From the NCBI GenBank assembly GCA_903845315.1, contig CAIMWY010000207.1:1-12611 (forward strand): 12,611 nt of DNA. Direction: 5' to 3'. Positions 1 through 7,056 of this stretch are shown here, piece by piece (position 1 is the stretch's first letter; the number at the start of each line of letters is the position of its first letter). The notes under the pieces are model-generated. The model was not told where the DNA came from. It was given only the letters and a program-made list of their open reading frames with translations, and did not search any database. This stretch comes from an uncultured Burkholderiales bacterium. Its GTDB lineage: Bacteria > Pseudomonadota > Gammaproteobacteria > Burkholderiales > Burkholderiaceae. The position numbers were made by a program, and so were the translations under genes.

Positions 1-116
1 CCAGCCAACACACCTTCACGCATGGTCTTTTTAGCCAGCGGTTTGATTCGCTCGATCAACGCATCGCCAGCGTCAATGTCGACACCTGCGTCTTTGTAAG
101 AAAGGGGTTTGTTCAT
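1..116 (-). CDS. purM: Phosphoribosylformylglycinamidine cyclo-ligase (AIR synthetase), N-terminal part
   Basis: Only the first 38 codons lie in the window; the gene runs off the left edge. The ATG is at 116-114 on the minus strand. The peptide starts [20 protein letters not shown] and continues into an [18 protein letters not shown] segment, the characteristic N-terminus of bacterial PurM ([12 protein letters not shown]...). PurM makes aminoimidazole ribotide from formylglycinamidine ribonucleotide with ATP, the fifth step of de novo purine synthesis, in the cytosol. It is divergent from the permease gene at 203, leaving 86 bp for both promoters; this purM/permease/hda arrangement is familiar in Burkholderiales. 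I see no strong ribosome-binding site before the ATG. Identification is firm despite the short fragment. Confidence 0.93.
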   Translation of the reverse strand, partial: MNKPLSYKDAGVDIDAGDALIERIKPLAKKTMREGVLA

Positions 117-202
117 AGTGGATCAGAGTGCTGTGGGGCGCCAGAAGGAGCGCACCGATAGAATCAGGGGAGAATTTTAAAGCCCATCACACCACCTGCT
201 GT
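117..202. promoter_or_regulatory. Divergent promoter region between purM and the AI-2E-type permease
   Basis: This 86-bp gap must serve both divergent genes. Reading rightward, TAGAAT at 159-164 is a 5/6 match to a -10 box but has no good -35 about 17 bp upstream. Reading leftward, TAAAAT (ATTTTA on the plus strand, 174-179) is also a 5/6 match. The purine-rich GGGGAG at 167-172 is too far (about 30 nt) from the permease ATG to act as its ribosome-binding site. I looked for a PurR-type operator and saw none. The promoter calls are suggestions only. Confidence 0.35.
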
Positions 203-1276
203 ATGCAATTGACCCCAACCCAACAACACACCCTGGCTTGGATCGCCATCGCAACGCTGCTGATGCTGTTGTTGTGGCTGCTGGGACCCGTGTTGATGCC
301 ATTTGTAGTTGCAGCCGTTTTGGCTTACGCCTTAAGCCCCTTGGTGCGCACTATCCAGGCCGCGTGTGGCGGGTATTTACCGCGTTTGGTGGCAGTTCTG
401 GTCGTCGAAATTGGGTTTGTCGTGCTGGTGTTGGCTGTGTTGATGCTGCTGTTGCCTATTCTCAGCAACGAGGTGCCACGCATGCGTGACCAATTGCCGG
501 GTTTGGTCGAACGAGGACAGACCATGGTGAACCCTTGGTTGCAGGCGATGGGGATTTCCTTCCAAGTGGATGCTGCAAGCTTGAAAAGCTTGGTGCTCAA
601 GACCTTCAGTGTTTCTTTTCAAGATGGATTTGAGCAAGCCCTCGCCTCGTTGCGCATTGGCGGCAGCGTGGCATTGGCAGTGATCGGCAACTTGGTGTTG
701 GTGCCCGTGGTGTTGTTTTACTTGCTGCTCGATTGGCGTCGTTTTGTGCGTCACGTTGAAGCCTTGGTGCCACTGCCCATGCGCAGTGCCTACGACAGTT
801 TTGTGGACGAGGCAGATCAAGTGTTGGGGCAGTATTTGCGAGGGCAACTCTCGGTGATGCTGGCGCTGTCGATTTATTACGGACTGGCCTTGTGGTGGTT
901 TGGTTTGGAGCTGGCTTGGCCGATCGGCATATTCACTGGTTTGGCTGTGTTTGTGCCCTACGTGGGTTTTGGCTTGGGTTTGGTGTTGGCTGGTCTGGCG
1001 GGTTTGTTGCAAATGGACCCTGTCGATGCTGTGTGGATGTTGGCCGTGGTCTATGGTTTGGGGCAGTTGATTGAGAGTTTTGTTCTGACGCCACGCTTGG
1101 TGGGTGAGCGCATTGGCCTGCATCCCTTGCATGTGATTTTTGCCCTGTTGGCGTTTGGTCAGTTGCTGGGTTTTGTCGGCGTGCTGGTGGCCTTGCCTGT
1201 GAGCGCGGTGTTGCTGGTGGCTATACGCCGCTTGCGTAGGCATTACCAAGCCAGTGCTTTGTATCGGGGGCTTTGA
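203..1276 (+). CDS. AI-2E family transporter (PerM/YdiK-like membrane permease)
   Basis: Multi-pass inner-membrane protein of the AI-2E exporter superfamily (PF01594), 357 aa, a normal length. Hydrophobic segments lie at about residues 11-45, 60-88, 153-178, 214-236, 238-270, 276-295 and 308-342. A soluble, amphipathic stretch at 89-152 separates the first and second halves, as is usual in this family. Conserved family features are PYVGFGLG (252-259) and TPRLVGERIGLHPL (296-309). The substrate is not known: some relatives export autoinducer-2, others act as sodium/proton antiporters or have no assigned function. I chose the ATG at 203 because it opens directly into the first membrane segment; an in-frame start at 128 would add 25 residues unlike the family. 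No clear ribosome-binding site precedes it. It is the first gene of the hda-HAD-pcnB-folK run and ends 6 nt before hda. Confidence 0.88.
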   Translation: MQLTPTQQHTLAWIAIATLLMLLLWLLGPVLMPFVVAAVLAYALSPLVRTIQAACGGYLPRLVAVLVVEIGFVVLVLAVLMLLLPILSNEVPRMRDQLPGLVERGQTMVNPWLQAMGISFQVDAASLKSLVLKTFSVSFQDGFEQALASLRIGGSVALAVIGNLVLVPVVLFYLLLDWRRFVRHVEALVPLPMRSAYDSFVDEADQVLGQYLRGQLSVMLALSIYYGLALWWFGLELAWPIGIFTGLAVFVPYVGFGLGLVLAGLAGLLQMDPVDAVWMLAVVYGLGQLIESFVLTPRLVGERIGLHPLHVIFALLAFGQLLGFVGVLVALPVSAVLLVAIRRLRRHYQASALYRGL

Positions 1277-1282
1277 GCGTTG

Positions 1283-1969
1283 ATGAAGCAAATTGCGCTT
1301 GACATTGGTTTGGCACCTGGCCCGAGCTTGCGCAATTTTTTGGCAGGACCCAATGCAGCTGCCTTGCAGCATTTGCAGTTGTGGGTTGGCAACGACAAGC
1401 GTTCGCCAGTGCCCACTTATTTGTGGGGTGAGTTTGCCGCCGGCAAAACGCATTTGCTGCGAGCTGTTCAATCGGCCTTAAGAGAACAGGGTTGCCCAGT
1501 GGGGTGGTTAGAGGCTTCCCAGCCAGAGCCGCCAGCCTTCCAAGATGCTTGGCGCGTGGTGTTGATGGACGATGTTCACCTTTACACCGCGGTACAACAG
1601 CAAGCGGCTTTCAATTGGTTTGTCAACGCGACTGCGCCGAGCGATGGTCAGCAACGCTGGGTGTTAGCCGCGGGGTTGGTGCCCCCGAGTGATTTGAAGT
1701 TGCGCGAGGACTTGCGAACCCGCTTGGGCTGGGGTCACATTTACCACTTGCAAGTGCTCAGTGAATCAGAGCGGCGTGCGGTGCTGCGCCAACAAGCGGA
1801 TGAGCGCGGTATTTTTTTGAGTGATGAGGTGATGGACTTCATGTTGAACCGCTTCAGCCGTGACCTGGGCAGTTTGATCCAGCTCTTGGACCAACTCGAT
1901 GGTTATGCGTTGCAAGCCCAGCGGGCCATCACCATCCCCTTGCTCAAAGCGATGTTGGAAGATTTGTGA
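1283..1969 (+). CDS. hda: DnaA regulatory inactivator Hda
   Basis: A 228-aa protein equivalent to the AAA+ domain of DnaA without its DNA-binding domain. With the DNA-loaded sliding clamp it stimulates hydrolysis of DnaA-bound ATP and so prevents re-initiation of replication. Visible motifs: an N-terminal QIALDI (3-8), in the place and form of the clamp-binding motif of Hda; Walker A GEFAAGKT (49-56); Walker B VVLMDDVH (92-99); a box VII-like LRTRLGWG (144-151) whose Arg147 is the likely arginine finger; and a sensor II-like SRDLGSL (192-198). The ATG at 1283 is preferred; a TTG sits one codon upstream. A GGGGG tract at 1265-1269 could be a distant ribosome-binding site. It follows the permease by 6 nt and its stop region overlaps a possible GTG start of the next gene. 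Similar short DnaA-like proteins are often misannotated as DnaA; the lack of a helix-turn-helix domain argues for Hda. Confidence 0.92.
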   Translation: MKQIALDIGLAPGPSLRNFLAGPNAAALQHLQLWVGNDKRSPVPTYLWGEFAAGKTHLLRAVQSALREQGCPVGWLEASQPEPPAFQDAWRVVLMDDVHLYTAVQQQAAFNWFVNATAPSDGQQRWVLAAGLVPPSDLKLREDLRTRLGWGHIYHLQVLSESERRAVLRQQADERGIFLSDEVMDFMLNRFSRDLGSLIQLLDQLDGYALQAQRAITIPLLKAMLEDL

Positions 1970-1974
1970 CCTTG

Positions 1975-2646
1975 ATGAAACTTGCTTTATTTGACCTTGA
2001 TCACACCTTGCTGCCCATAGATTCGGACCACGCTTGGGGCGAATTCACGATCACCTTGGGATGGACAGACCCCGTTGAGTTCGCCGCTAAAAACGATGCG
2101 TTTTACGCCCATTACCAAGCGGGTACCTTAGATATTCATGACTATGTGCGCTTCGCCACCGAGGCTTTTCGCTTGCAAGGACCCGATCAGGCGGCGCTTG
2201 CACACGAGCGTTTTATGCAAGAGGTGATCGTTCCGTCGATTCGCCCCGAGGCTCTGTCTTTGCTGCAGCGACACCGCAGCGCGGGTGATCGTTTGGTGAT
2301 CGTCACGGCGACCAATGAGTTCGTGACTCGTCCGATTGCCCAAGCCCTGGGTGTTGGGGAATTGATTGCCGTGGAGCTGGCGCGCAACGCTGAGGGTTGG
2401 TTTAATGGGGAAATAGTGGGCGTGCCGTCTATGCGTGAGGGCAAGGTGCTTCGTCTGCAACAATGGCTCCAAGCGCAAGGACTGGATTGGGGGGATGTGG
2501 ATAGCACGTTTTACAGTGACTCCAGCAACGATTTGCCCCTGCTCAAGCGCGTCAACCATCCGGTGGCTACCAATCCTGACGCCAAACTGCGAGCCACCGC
2601 CATGGCGCATGGGTGGCCGATCTTGGAACTGTTCTCTCAACAATGA
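1975..2646 (+). CDS. HAD-superfamily hydrolase, subfamily IB (SerB-like phosphatase)
   Basis: A 223-aa cytosolic phosphatase of the haloacid dehalogenase superfamily. All four motifs are present: motif I FDLDHT (6-11) with nucleophile Asp7 and acid/base Asp9; motif II IVTATN (109-114) with Thr111; motif III Lys157 in REGKVLRL; motif IV DSSNDLPLL (182-190) with Asp182 and Asp186 for magnesium. The helical cap between motifs I and II is typical of subfamily IB, the group of phosphoserine phosphatase and CicA-like proteins. The substrate cannot be read from the sequence; a small phosphomonoester is likely. Start choice is uncertain: the ATG at 1975 gives the usual MKLALFDLDHT opening, but a GTG at 1966 overlaps the hda stop (GTGA) and lies 4 nt after a GGAAG (1957-1961), a better ribosome-binding distance. 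Its stop overlaps the pcnB start (ATGA at 2643-2646). Confidence 0.88.
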   Translation: MKLALFDLDHTLLPIDSDHAWGEFTITLGWTDPVEFAAKNDAFYAHYQAGTLDIHDYVRFATEAFRLQGPDQAALAHERFMQEVIVPSIRPEALSLLQRHRSAGDRLVIVTATNEFVTRPIAQALGVGELIAVELARNAEGWFNGEIVGVPSMREGKVLRLQQWLQAQGLDWGDVDSTFYSDSSNDLPLLKRVNHPVATNPDAKLRATAMAHGWPILELFSQQ

Positions 2647-4193
2647 TCAAACAATTTATCAACAAGCTGATGGGTAAAACGTCCAGCAGCACCAAGCCCT
2701 CGCTGGGTAAGCGCCAGGTGGTGCCTGCCAAGGCGCATGGCATCAACGTTGACTGGGTCGATGAGCGCGCCCTCAATGTGGTGCGCACCTTACAAGACCG
2801 TGGTTTTGAAGCCTACATCGTGGGGGGGGCAGTGCGCGACTTGCTGCTCGGCCTCAAGCCAAAAGACTTTGATGTGGCAACCAATGCCACCCCTGAGCAA
2901 GTTAAAGCGGCGTTTCGGCGTGCATTCATCATTGGGCGACGCTTTCGCATCGTCCATGTGGTCTATGGCCGAGGTCGTGAACACGAGGTGATTGAGGTGT
3001 CGACCTTTCGCGCGCAGCTCGACAGCGCAGATGCAGAGCAAGTCAAAGGTAACGAGCGCAGCAGTAAGCAAGAGTTGGCCGGTATGAAGCATGCGGTTGA
3101 CGCCAGCGGACGCGTGTTGCGAGACAACGTGTGGGGTCCGCAAGATGAAGATGCGGCACGCCGTGATTTCACCATCAACGCGATGTACTACGACCCAGAA
3201 ACGGGCAACGTCATCGACTACCACGGAGGCATTGCTGACGCCAAGAAAAAGGTGCTTCGCATGATTGGCGACCCTGCCTTGCGCTACCGAGAAGACCCCG
3301 TGCGGGTGATTCGTGCGGTGCGTTTTGCCGCCAAGTTGTCTGCTTTGGGATTTAAGTTGGATGCTAAAACAGCAGCACCCTTGAAACGTGCTGCCAAGTT
3401 GCTGGCCGATGTGCCGCAGAGCCGTTTGTTTGACGAAATGCTCAAGTTGCTGCAAACCGGACATGCGCTGGCCAGTGTGTCGCAACTCAAGTTACAGGGC
3501 TTGGCAAAAGGCATTTACCCATTACTGGATATCGTGGTTGAACGTGCTGATCAAGCATTTGTGAAAACTGCGCTGCAAGACACCGACCGACGCGTGGGTG
3601 AAGGTAAACCTGTTGCCCCTAGTTTTTTGCTGGCCTGTGTTTTGTGGTCCGATGTACGCGAGTCTTGGGCCCAACGACGCGTCAAGCAGCCGCCCTTGCC
3701 AGCGCTGCAAGACGCAATTGATGAGGTGTTCGACTCGCGCATTGGGGATGTCTCAGGGCGTGGCAAGCTCGCCGCTGACATGCGAGAAATTTGGATGATG
3801 CAACCCCGCTTTGAAAAACGGGTGGGTAGCGGTCCTTGGAGTTTGGTGGATCAAGCACGTTTCAGGGCGGGCTTTGATTTCATGCGCTTGCGTGCCGATG
3901 TGGGTGAAGTGGATGAGGTGTTGGCTGACTGGTGGCAAGAATTTAGCGTGGCTGACGATGCCACGCGTGAGGATCTATTGCAGCAAGTGCGTGTTGAGAG
4001 CCAAAAAATACAACGTGCCCCTCGCGTGCATTCGGTCCGTCGCGCTGACAAAACGCAGGACGACCCGCGCTTTACCGATGCCCCGGCGGCTACCGACCCC
4101 GAAGGCGACTTGCTCAATGAGCCGGCTAAAAAGCGCCGCCGTCGCCGTCGCAAACCCACGGGCGGCTCAGATGGCATGACGGCCGCCGATTAA
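2643..4193 (+). CDS. pcnB: Poly(A) polymerase I
   Basis: A 516-aa class II nucleotidyltransferase that adds poly(A) tails to RNA 3' ends and so promotes decay of mRNA fragments and regulatory RNAs. The catalytic domain shows GGAVRDLLLG (61-70), the metal-binding DFD (75-77) and a likely third carboxylate at Glu118. IIGRRFRIVHVV (96-107) fits the signature that separates bacterial poly(A) polymerases from CCA-adding enzymes. RRDFTINAM (173-181) and RYREDPVRVIRAVRFAAKL, reading on from residue 214, are further conserved blocks. The C-terminus ends in a basic tail with KKRRRRRRK, likely an RNA-binding extension; the protein is about 50 residues longer than E. coli PcnB. I chose the ATG at 2643 because it overlaps the preceding stop as ATGA, the usual coupling signature; an in-frame ATG at 2613 lies deeper in the previous gene. 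The next gene, folK, starts 11 nt after the stop. Confidence 0.95.
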   Translation: MIKQFINKLMGKTSSSTKPSLGKRQVVPAKAHGINVDWVDERALNVVRTLQDRGFEAYIVGGAVRDLLLGLKPKDFDVATNATPEQVKAAFRRAFIIGRRFRIVHVVYGRGREHEVIEVSTFRAQLDSADAEQVKGNERSSKQELAGMKHAVDASGRVLRDNVWGPQDEDAARRDFTINAMYYDPETGNVIDYHGGIADAKKKVLRMIGDPALRYREDPVRVIRAVRFAAKLSALGFKLDAKTAAPLKRAAKLLADVPQSRLFDEMLKLLQTGHALASVSQLKLQGLAKGIYPLLDIVVERADQAFVKTALQDTDRRVGEGKPVAPSFLLACVLWSDVRESWAQRRVKQPPLPALQDAIDEVFDSRIGDVSGRGKLAADMREIWMMQPRFEKRVGSGPWSLVDQARFRAGFDFMRLRADVGEVDEVLADWWQEFSVADDATREDLLQQVRVESQKIQRAPRVHSVRRADKTQDDPRFTDAPAATDPEGDLLNEPAKKRRRRRRKPTGGSDGMTAAD

Positions 4194-4204
4194 GCGGGGC
4201 TTTG

Positions 4205-4681
4205 ATGCATACCCAGACGGTATCGGCTGTGGTGGCCTTGGGGGCCAATCTTGGGGATGCATGGCAGACGGTTCAACAAGCGATCCAAGACATGTCGGCG
4301 TTGCCTGACATACGGTTGATGAAAGCATCATCTTGCTATCGCACGGCACCACATCAAGCGCTGGGACCTGACTTCGTCAATGCGGTGGTTCTTCTGGAGA
4401 CTGCACTGTCCGCGCATCAATTGCTGATAGTTTTGCAAACCTTGGAACATACTGCGGGACGCACGCGCACTTATAAAAACGCCCCTCGAACGCTCGATCT
4501 TGATCTGATTTTTTATGGTGAGCAGCTGTTGACTACGCCCGAATTGACTGTGCCGCATCCGCGCTGGCGGGAACGCGCTTTTGTCTTGTTGCCGTTGGCT
4601 GAAATTTGTCCTGAACGTGTCAGTCCGGCATTGCTGCTTGCGGTTCAACATCAAGAGATACAACGCATTTCAAGGGCTTAG
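4205..4681 (+). CDS. folK: 2-amino-4-hydroxy-6-hydroxymethyldihydropteridine pyrophosphokinase (HPPK)
   Basis: A 158-aa enzyme that transfers pyrophosphate from ATP to 6-hydroxymethyl-7,8-dihydropterin in folate synthesis, in the cytosol. Motifs: ALGANLGD (11-18), the N-terminal strand and pterin-site region; SSCYRTAPH (42-50); GRTRTYKNAPRTLDLDLIFYG (85-105 in two blocks), whose PRTLDLDLI carries the two magnesium-binding aspartates Asp98 and Asp100; and PHPRWRERAFVLLPL (117-131). Length is normal for the family. The ATG at 4205 is chosen over a TTG one codon earlier. GCGGGG at 4194-4199 gives a plausible ribosome-binding site 5 nt upstream. It closes the hda-HAD-pcnB-folK run. I see no intrinsic terminator after the stop; transcription may end by Rho or run into the following 231-bp gap. 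Confidence 0.94.
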   Translation: MHTQTVSAVVALGANLGDAWQTVQQAIQDMSALPDIRLMKASSCYRTAPHQALGPDFVNAVVLLETALSAHQLLIVLQTLEHTAGRTRTYKNAPRTLDLDLIFYGEQLLTTPELTVPHPRWRERAFVLLPLAEICPERVSPALLLAVQHQEIQRISRA

Positions 4682-4724
4682 GTGGGATGAGTTTTACAGG
4701 TGGGACAACTTGAGATCATGCAAG

Positions 4725-4736
4725 AGGTGATCACCT
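4725..4736. repeat. Perfect 12-bp palindrome in the folK to DUF47 gap
   Basis: AGGTGATCACCT is a perfect inverted repeat without a spacer. It lies about 44 bp after the folK stop and about 130 bp before the Pho box. It has no T tract, so it is not an intrinsic terminator; it has the form of a binding site for a dimeric protein, but I know of no matching regulator. The rest of the gap (4682-4912) holds an AT-rich stretch at about 4750-4800, which could house a promoter for the phosphate genes, and a GGTGGGA direct repeat (4681-4687 and 4699-4705). No gene is visible there. Confidence 0.35.
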
Positions 4737-4867
4737 TGGCCATCCTCATCCAATTTTCATTCTTTTTTATGAATAAGCCGCTCAAAATTAACTATCAATG
4801 GCCTGGTTGATGCATGGTGAACGCTGTGTATTTCATGATTTGCACCTGAGCAGCGATTACACTTCTT

Positions 4868-4885
4868 CTGTCATAAAAAAGTCAC
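4868..4885 (+). promoter_or_regulatory. Putative PhoB box upstream of the DUF47-pit genes
   Basis: CTGTCATAAAAAAGTCAC matches the 18-bp Pho box consensus CTGTCATAWAWCTGTCAY at 16 of 18 positions; only positions 12 and 13 differ. The two half-sites keep the 11-bp direct-repeat spacing. The box ends 27 bp before the ATG of a gene pair for phosphate uptake, so the context fits phosphate control. No TATAAT-like -10 stands at the usual distance after the box, and the box lies very close to the start codon. This placement would suit repression of a low-affinity Pit system under phosphate starvation, as described for orfA-pit in Sinorhizobium meliloti, at least as well as activation. The sign of regulation is inference. 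Confidence 0.6.
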
Positions 4886-4912
4886 ACATCTTGGGTCCCA
4901 CAGGAGCACTGC

Positions 4913-5560
4913 ATGTTTTTTGGAAAGTTGTTGCCCACCGAGGGCAATTTTTTTGAAATGTTCAACCAACATGCTGACCGCATCGTCGAGGCTTCGTTGG
5001 CATTCTCAAACCTGGTCGCCAATTACAACGACCCCATCTTGCGTGAAAAATACAACCAAGAGGTTGACTATGCCGAGCGTGCGGCTGACCGTGTGACCCA
5101 TGAGGTCAATCGCGCCATTCATAAAACATTCATCACGCCGATTGACCGCGAGCAAATCCACTCCTTGATCAACACCATGGATGATGTGGCGGATTTGATC
5201 CAAGACTCGGCCGAGACCATGGCACTCTATGACGTGCGTCACATGACCGACGAAATTTCACGCCTGACCGACTTGAGTGTGAAGTGTTGCGAGCGTGTTC
5301 GTCATGCAGTCAGGTTGCTCGACAAAATCACCGACCCTGCCACAGCGGAGGCGGCCCTTAAAACCTGCGAAGAAATTGACAAGCTCGAATCTGATGCGGA
5401 CCGCGTGATGCGCAGCGCCATGAGTAAGTTGTTCCGCGAAGAACCCGATGTGCGGGAAGTGATCAAGCTCAAGGCGATTTATGAGTTGTTGGAAACCATC
5501 ACCGACAAATGTGAAGACGTGGCCAATTTGATCGAGGGCATCGTCCTCGAAAACTCCTGA
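4913..5560 (+). CDS. PhoU-like DUF47 family protein (Pit accessory protein)
   Basis: A 215-aa all-helical protein of the DUF47/TIGR00153 family, related to PhoU. Two similar halves are visible: DREQIHSLINTMDDVADLI (78-96) in the first and DVREVIKLK...ITDKCEDVANLIEG (179-209) in the second, the duplicated three-helix-bundle plan of PhoU. Acidic ExxxD patterns at 55-59 (ERAAD) and 159-163 (ESDAD) match the metal-binding motifs of that fold. It probably controls or assists the neighbouring Pit transporter from the cytosolic side, as inferred for the common DUF47-pit pairs; direct biochemical evidence for the family is thin. An AGGAG at 4902-4906 lies 6 nt before the ATG. pit begins 13 nt after the stop, so the two form an operon, with a putative Pho box upstream. 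It is distinct from PhoU of the pst operon, which would be found elsewhere. Confidence 0.9.
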   Translation: MFFGKLLPTEGNFFEMFNQHADRIVEASLAFSNLVANYNDPILREKYNQEVDYAERAADRVTHEVNRAIHKTFITPIDREQIHSLINTMDDVADLIQDSAETMALYDVRHMTDEISRLTDLSVKCCERVRHAVRLLDKITDPATAEAALKTCEEIDKLESDADRVMRSAMSKLFREEPDVREVIKLKAIYELLETITDKCEDVANLIEGIVLENS

Positions 5561-5573
5561 TCGCAGGCTGACC

Positions 5574-6584
5574 ATGGAAACCGTACAAACCGCCTTTTGG
5601 GTGGTCGCCTTACTGGTGGTACTGGCTTTGCTGTTCGACTTTATGAATGGCTTTCACGATGCCGCCAACTCCATTGCCACGGTGGTCTCTACTGGGGTGC
5701 TCAAGCCCGGACAAGCGGTTTTGTTCGCCGCCTTTTTTAACTTTGTGGCGATCTTTATCTTTCACCTGAGCGTGGCCGCCACAGTGGGAAAGGGCATTGT
5801 TCAGCCAGGGATCGTGGACACCCATGTGGTGTTTGGGGCCTTGGTAGGCGCCATCACTTGGAACCTGATCACTTGGTATTACGGCATCCCCAGCAGCTCT
5901 TCGCACGCCTTGATTGGCGGTATTTCGGGGGCTGTGATTGCCAAAGCAGGGACGGGCGCCTTGATTTCATCTGGCATTTTTAAAACTGTGGCGTTCATTT
6001 TTGTGTCGCCTGTTCTGGGCTTCTTGCTGGGCTCTTTGATGATGGTGGCTGTGGCTTGGATCTTCAGAAGCTTTCGCCCGTCCCGGGTGGACAAATGGTT
6101 CCGACGCTTGCAATTGGTTTCAGCGGGTGCCTACAGTTTGGGACACGGCGGCAACGATGCGCAAAAAACCATTGGCATCATTTGGATGTTGTTGCTGGCC
6201 ACGGGCTATGCATCAAGCACAGATTCTTCGCCGCCAACCTGGACCATCGTGTGTTGTTATGCGGCGATTGGCTTGGGCACCATGTTTGGGGGTTGGCGCA
6301 TTGTGAAAACCATGGGTCAAAAAATCACCAAGCTCAAACCAGTGGGTGGTTTTTGCGCAGAAACGGGTGGCGCCATGACCTTGTTCTTGGCCACAGGCCT
6401 TGGCATTCCTGTTTCCACCACCCACACCATCACCGGAGCCATTGTTGGCGTAGGGTCTACGCAGCGTGCCAGTGCGGTGCGCTGGGGTGTTGCTGGCAAT
6501 ATCGTGTGGGCTTGGATTTTGACCATCCCTGCCAGTGCCTTTGTGGCTGGGGTGGCCTATTGGGTGAGCTTTACCCTGTACTGA
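5574..6584 (+). CDS. pit: Inorganic phosphate transporter, PiT family
   Basis: A 336-aa inner-membrane transporter with about ten membrane segments, of the short bacterial PiT type (PF01384). Members carry phosphate, often as a metal-phosphate complex, by proton or sodium symport. The two inverted-repeat signatures are present: GFHDAANSIATVVSTG (26-41) near the N-terminus and GHGGNDAQKTIG (190-201) in the middle. Each is followed by its serine/threonine-rich partner motif, IPSSSSHALIGG (105-116) and IPVSTTHTITGAIVG in the C-terminal third. The hydrophilic loop with FRSFRPSRVDKWFRR (164-178) separates the halves. The start at 5574 lies 13 nt after the DUF47 gene, so the pair is probably co-transcribed and may be under PhoB control. 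Its stop codon is 1 nt from the stop of the convergent TM2 gene, leaving no room for a terminator between them. Confidence 0.94.
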   Translation: METVQTAFWVVALLVVLALLFDFMNGFHDAANSIATVVSTGVLKPGQAVLFAAFFNFVAIFIFHLSVAATVGKGIVQPGIVDTHVVFGALVGAITWNLITWYYGIPSSSSHALIGGISGAVIAKAGTGALISSGIFKTVAFIFVSPVLGFLLGSLMMVAVAWIFRSFRPSRVDKWFRRLQLVSAGAYSLGHGGNDAQKTIGIIWMLLLATGYASSTDSSPPTWTIVCCYAAIGLGTMFGGWRIVKTMGQKITKLKPVGGFCAETGGAMTLFLATGLGIPVSTTHTITGAIVGVGSTQRASAVRWGVAGNIVWAWILTIPASAFVAGVAYWVSFTLY

Positions 6585-6585
6585 G

Positions 6586-7032
6586 TTACTGGGATATTTT
6601 TTGCGCTTCTTCGATTTGGTATTCGAAATAGCGCTGAAAGCTGAACACGATGCTGGACATCAGCACAGTGGCGCCGATCAACAACGCCACCACGATGGCA
6701 CCAATGGTTCCCCAGTGGGTTTCGCCTGCGGGAGCATCGAGTTGCGCTTGAGGATTGAATTTGGCATTCCACACGTCAGTGGTCATCAAGGCATAGACGA
6801 TGGCGTTGAGCGCGCAGGCTGCCACAGTAAAACCCAGCAGCGGAATGAGCCACCAACTGGCCATGTCATCCAAGCCGTTTTCTTGCACTCGCTCAATTCC
6901 ATATAAGCCCAGCGCCGTGGGAATGGGCAGCAACCAACCCAAGGTGTCATTCAAACCAAACAGGTAGAAACGATGAAGCCCTAAAGGACCGCCGACGAAG
7001 GTCAACCAAGCCGCAATTGTTTTGTTTTTCAT
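6586..7032 (-). CDS. TM2 domain-containing membrane protein
   Basis: A 148-aa predicted membrane protein of unknown function. The N-terminus carries a TM2-domain motif, GGPLGLHRFYL (14-24), with hydrophobic stretches at about 6-18 and 30-46. Further membrane segments lie at about 59-83 and 107-131, followed by a short polar tail (FQRYFEYQIEEAQKISQ, 132-148). TM2 domains are widespread in bacteria without an agreed role. I chose the ATG at 7032 because it opens directly into the domain (MKNKTIAAWLTFVGG); an in-frame start at 7128 would add 32 residues unlike the family and run through the rpsP promoter. The ribosome-binding site is weak. It converges on pit (1 nt between stops) and diverges from rpsP; the rpsP -10 element lies only 18 bp before its start codon, so the two promoters must overlap. 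Confidence 0.82.
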   Translation of the reverse strand: MKNKTIAAWLTFVGGPLGLHRFYLFGLNDTLGWLLPIPTALGLYGIERVQENGLDDMASWWLIPLLGFTVAACALNAIVYALMTTDVWNAKFNPQAQLDAPAGETHWGTIGAIVVALLIGATVLMSSIVFSFQRYFEYQIEEAQKISQ

Positions 7033-7050
7033 GGCACCAGTGTAGACGGC

Positions 7051-7056
7051 TATAAT
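7051..7056 (+). promoter_or_regulatory. -10 element of the rpsP operon promoter
   Basis: TATAAT at 7051-7056 is a perfect -10 hexamer in the only non-coding stretch before the rpsP-rimM-trmD-rplS genes. The best -35 at 17-bp spacing, TTCATG (7028-7033), is poor and includes the start codon of the divergent TM2 gene. Transcription from here gives a leader of about 80 nt. Within it, AGGCC-GGGT-GGCCT (7079-7092) can form a small GC-rich hairpin, and CACC repeats precede the ribosome-binding site. Confidence 0.65.

Noticed and set aside
377..1471. A 364-codon open frame on the minus strand opposite the permease and the start of hda
   Set aside because: Its translation is rich in Gln and His, the reverse-complement shadow of Leu (TTG/CTG) and Val-rich membrane codons. 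It resembles no family, while the plus-strand genes are clear.
2790..3485. A 231-codon open frame on the minus strand inside pcnB
   Set aside because: It lies entirely within a well-conserved poly(A) polymerase gene, has no recognisable domain and looks like a codon-bias shadow.
4681..4705. Direct repeat GGTGGGA (two copies, 18 bp apart)
   Set aside because: Two 7-bp copies in G-rich sequence are too short to separate from chance, and no further copy follows.
6056..6631. A 191-codon open frame overlapping the second half of pit in another frame
   Set aside because: Composition is rich in His, Trp and Cys without hydrophobic or domain pattern; pit reads through in the correct frame with family motifs.
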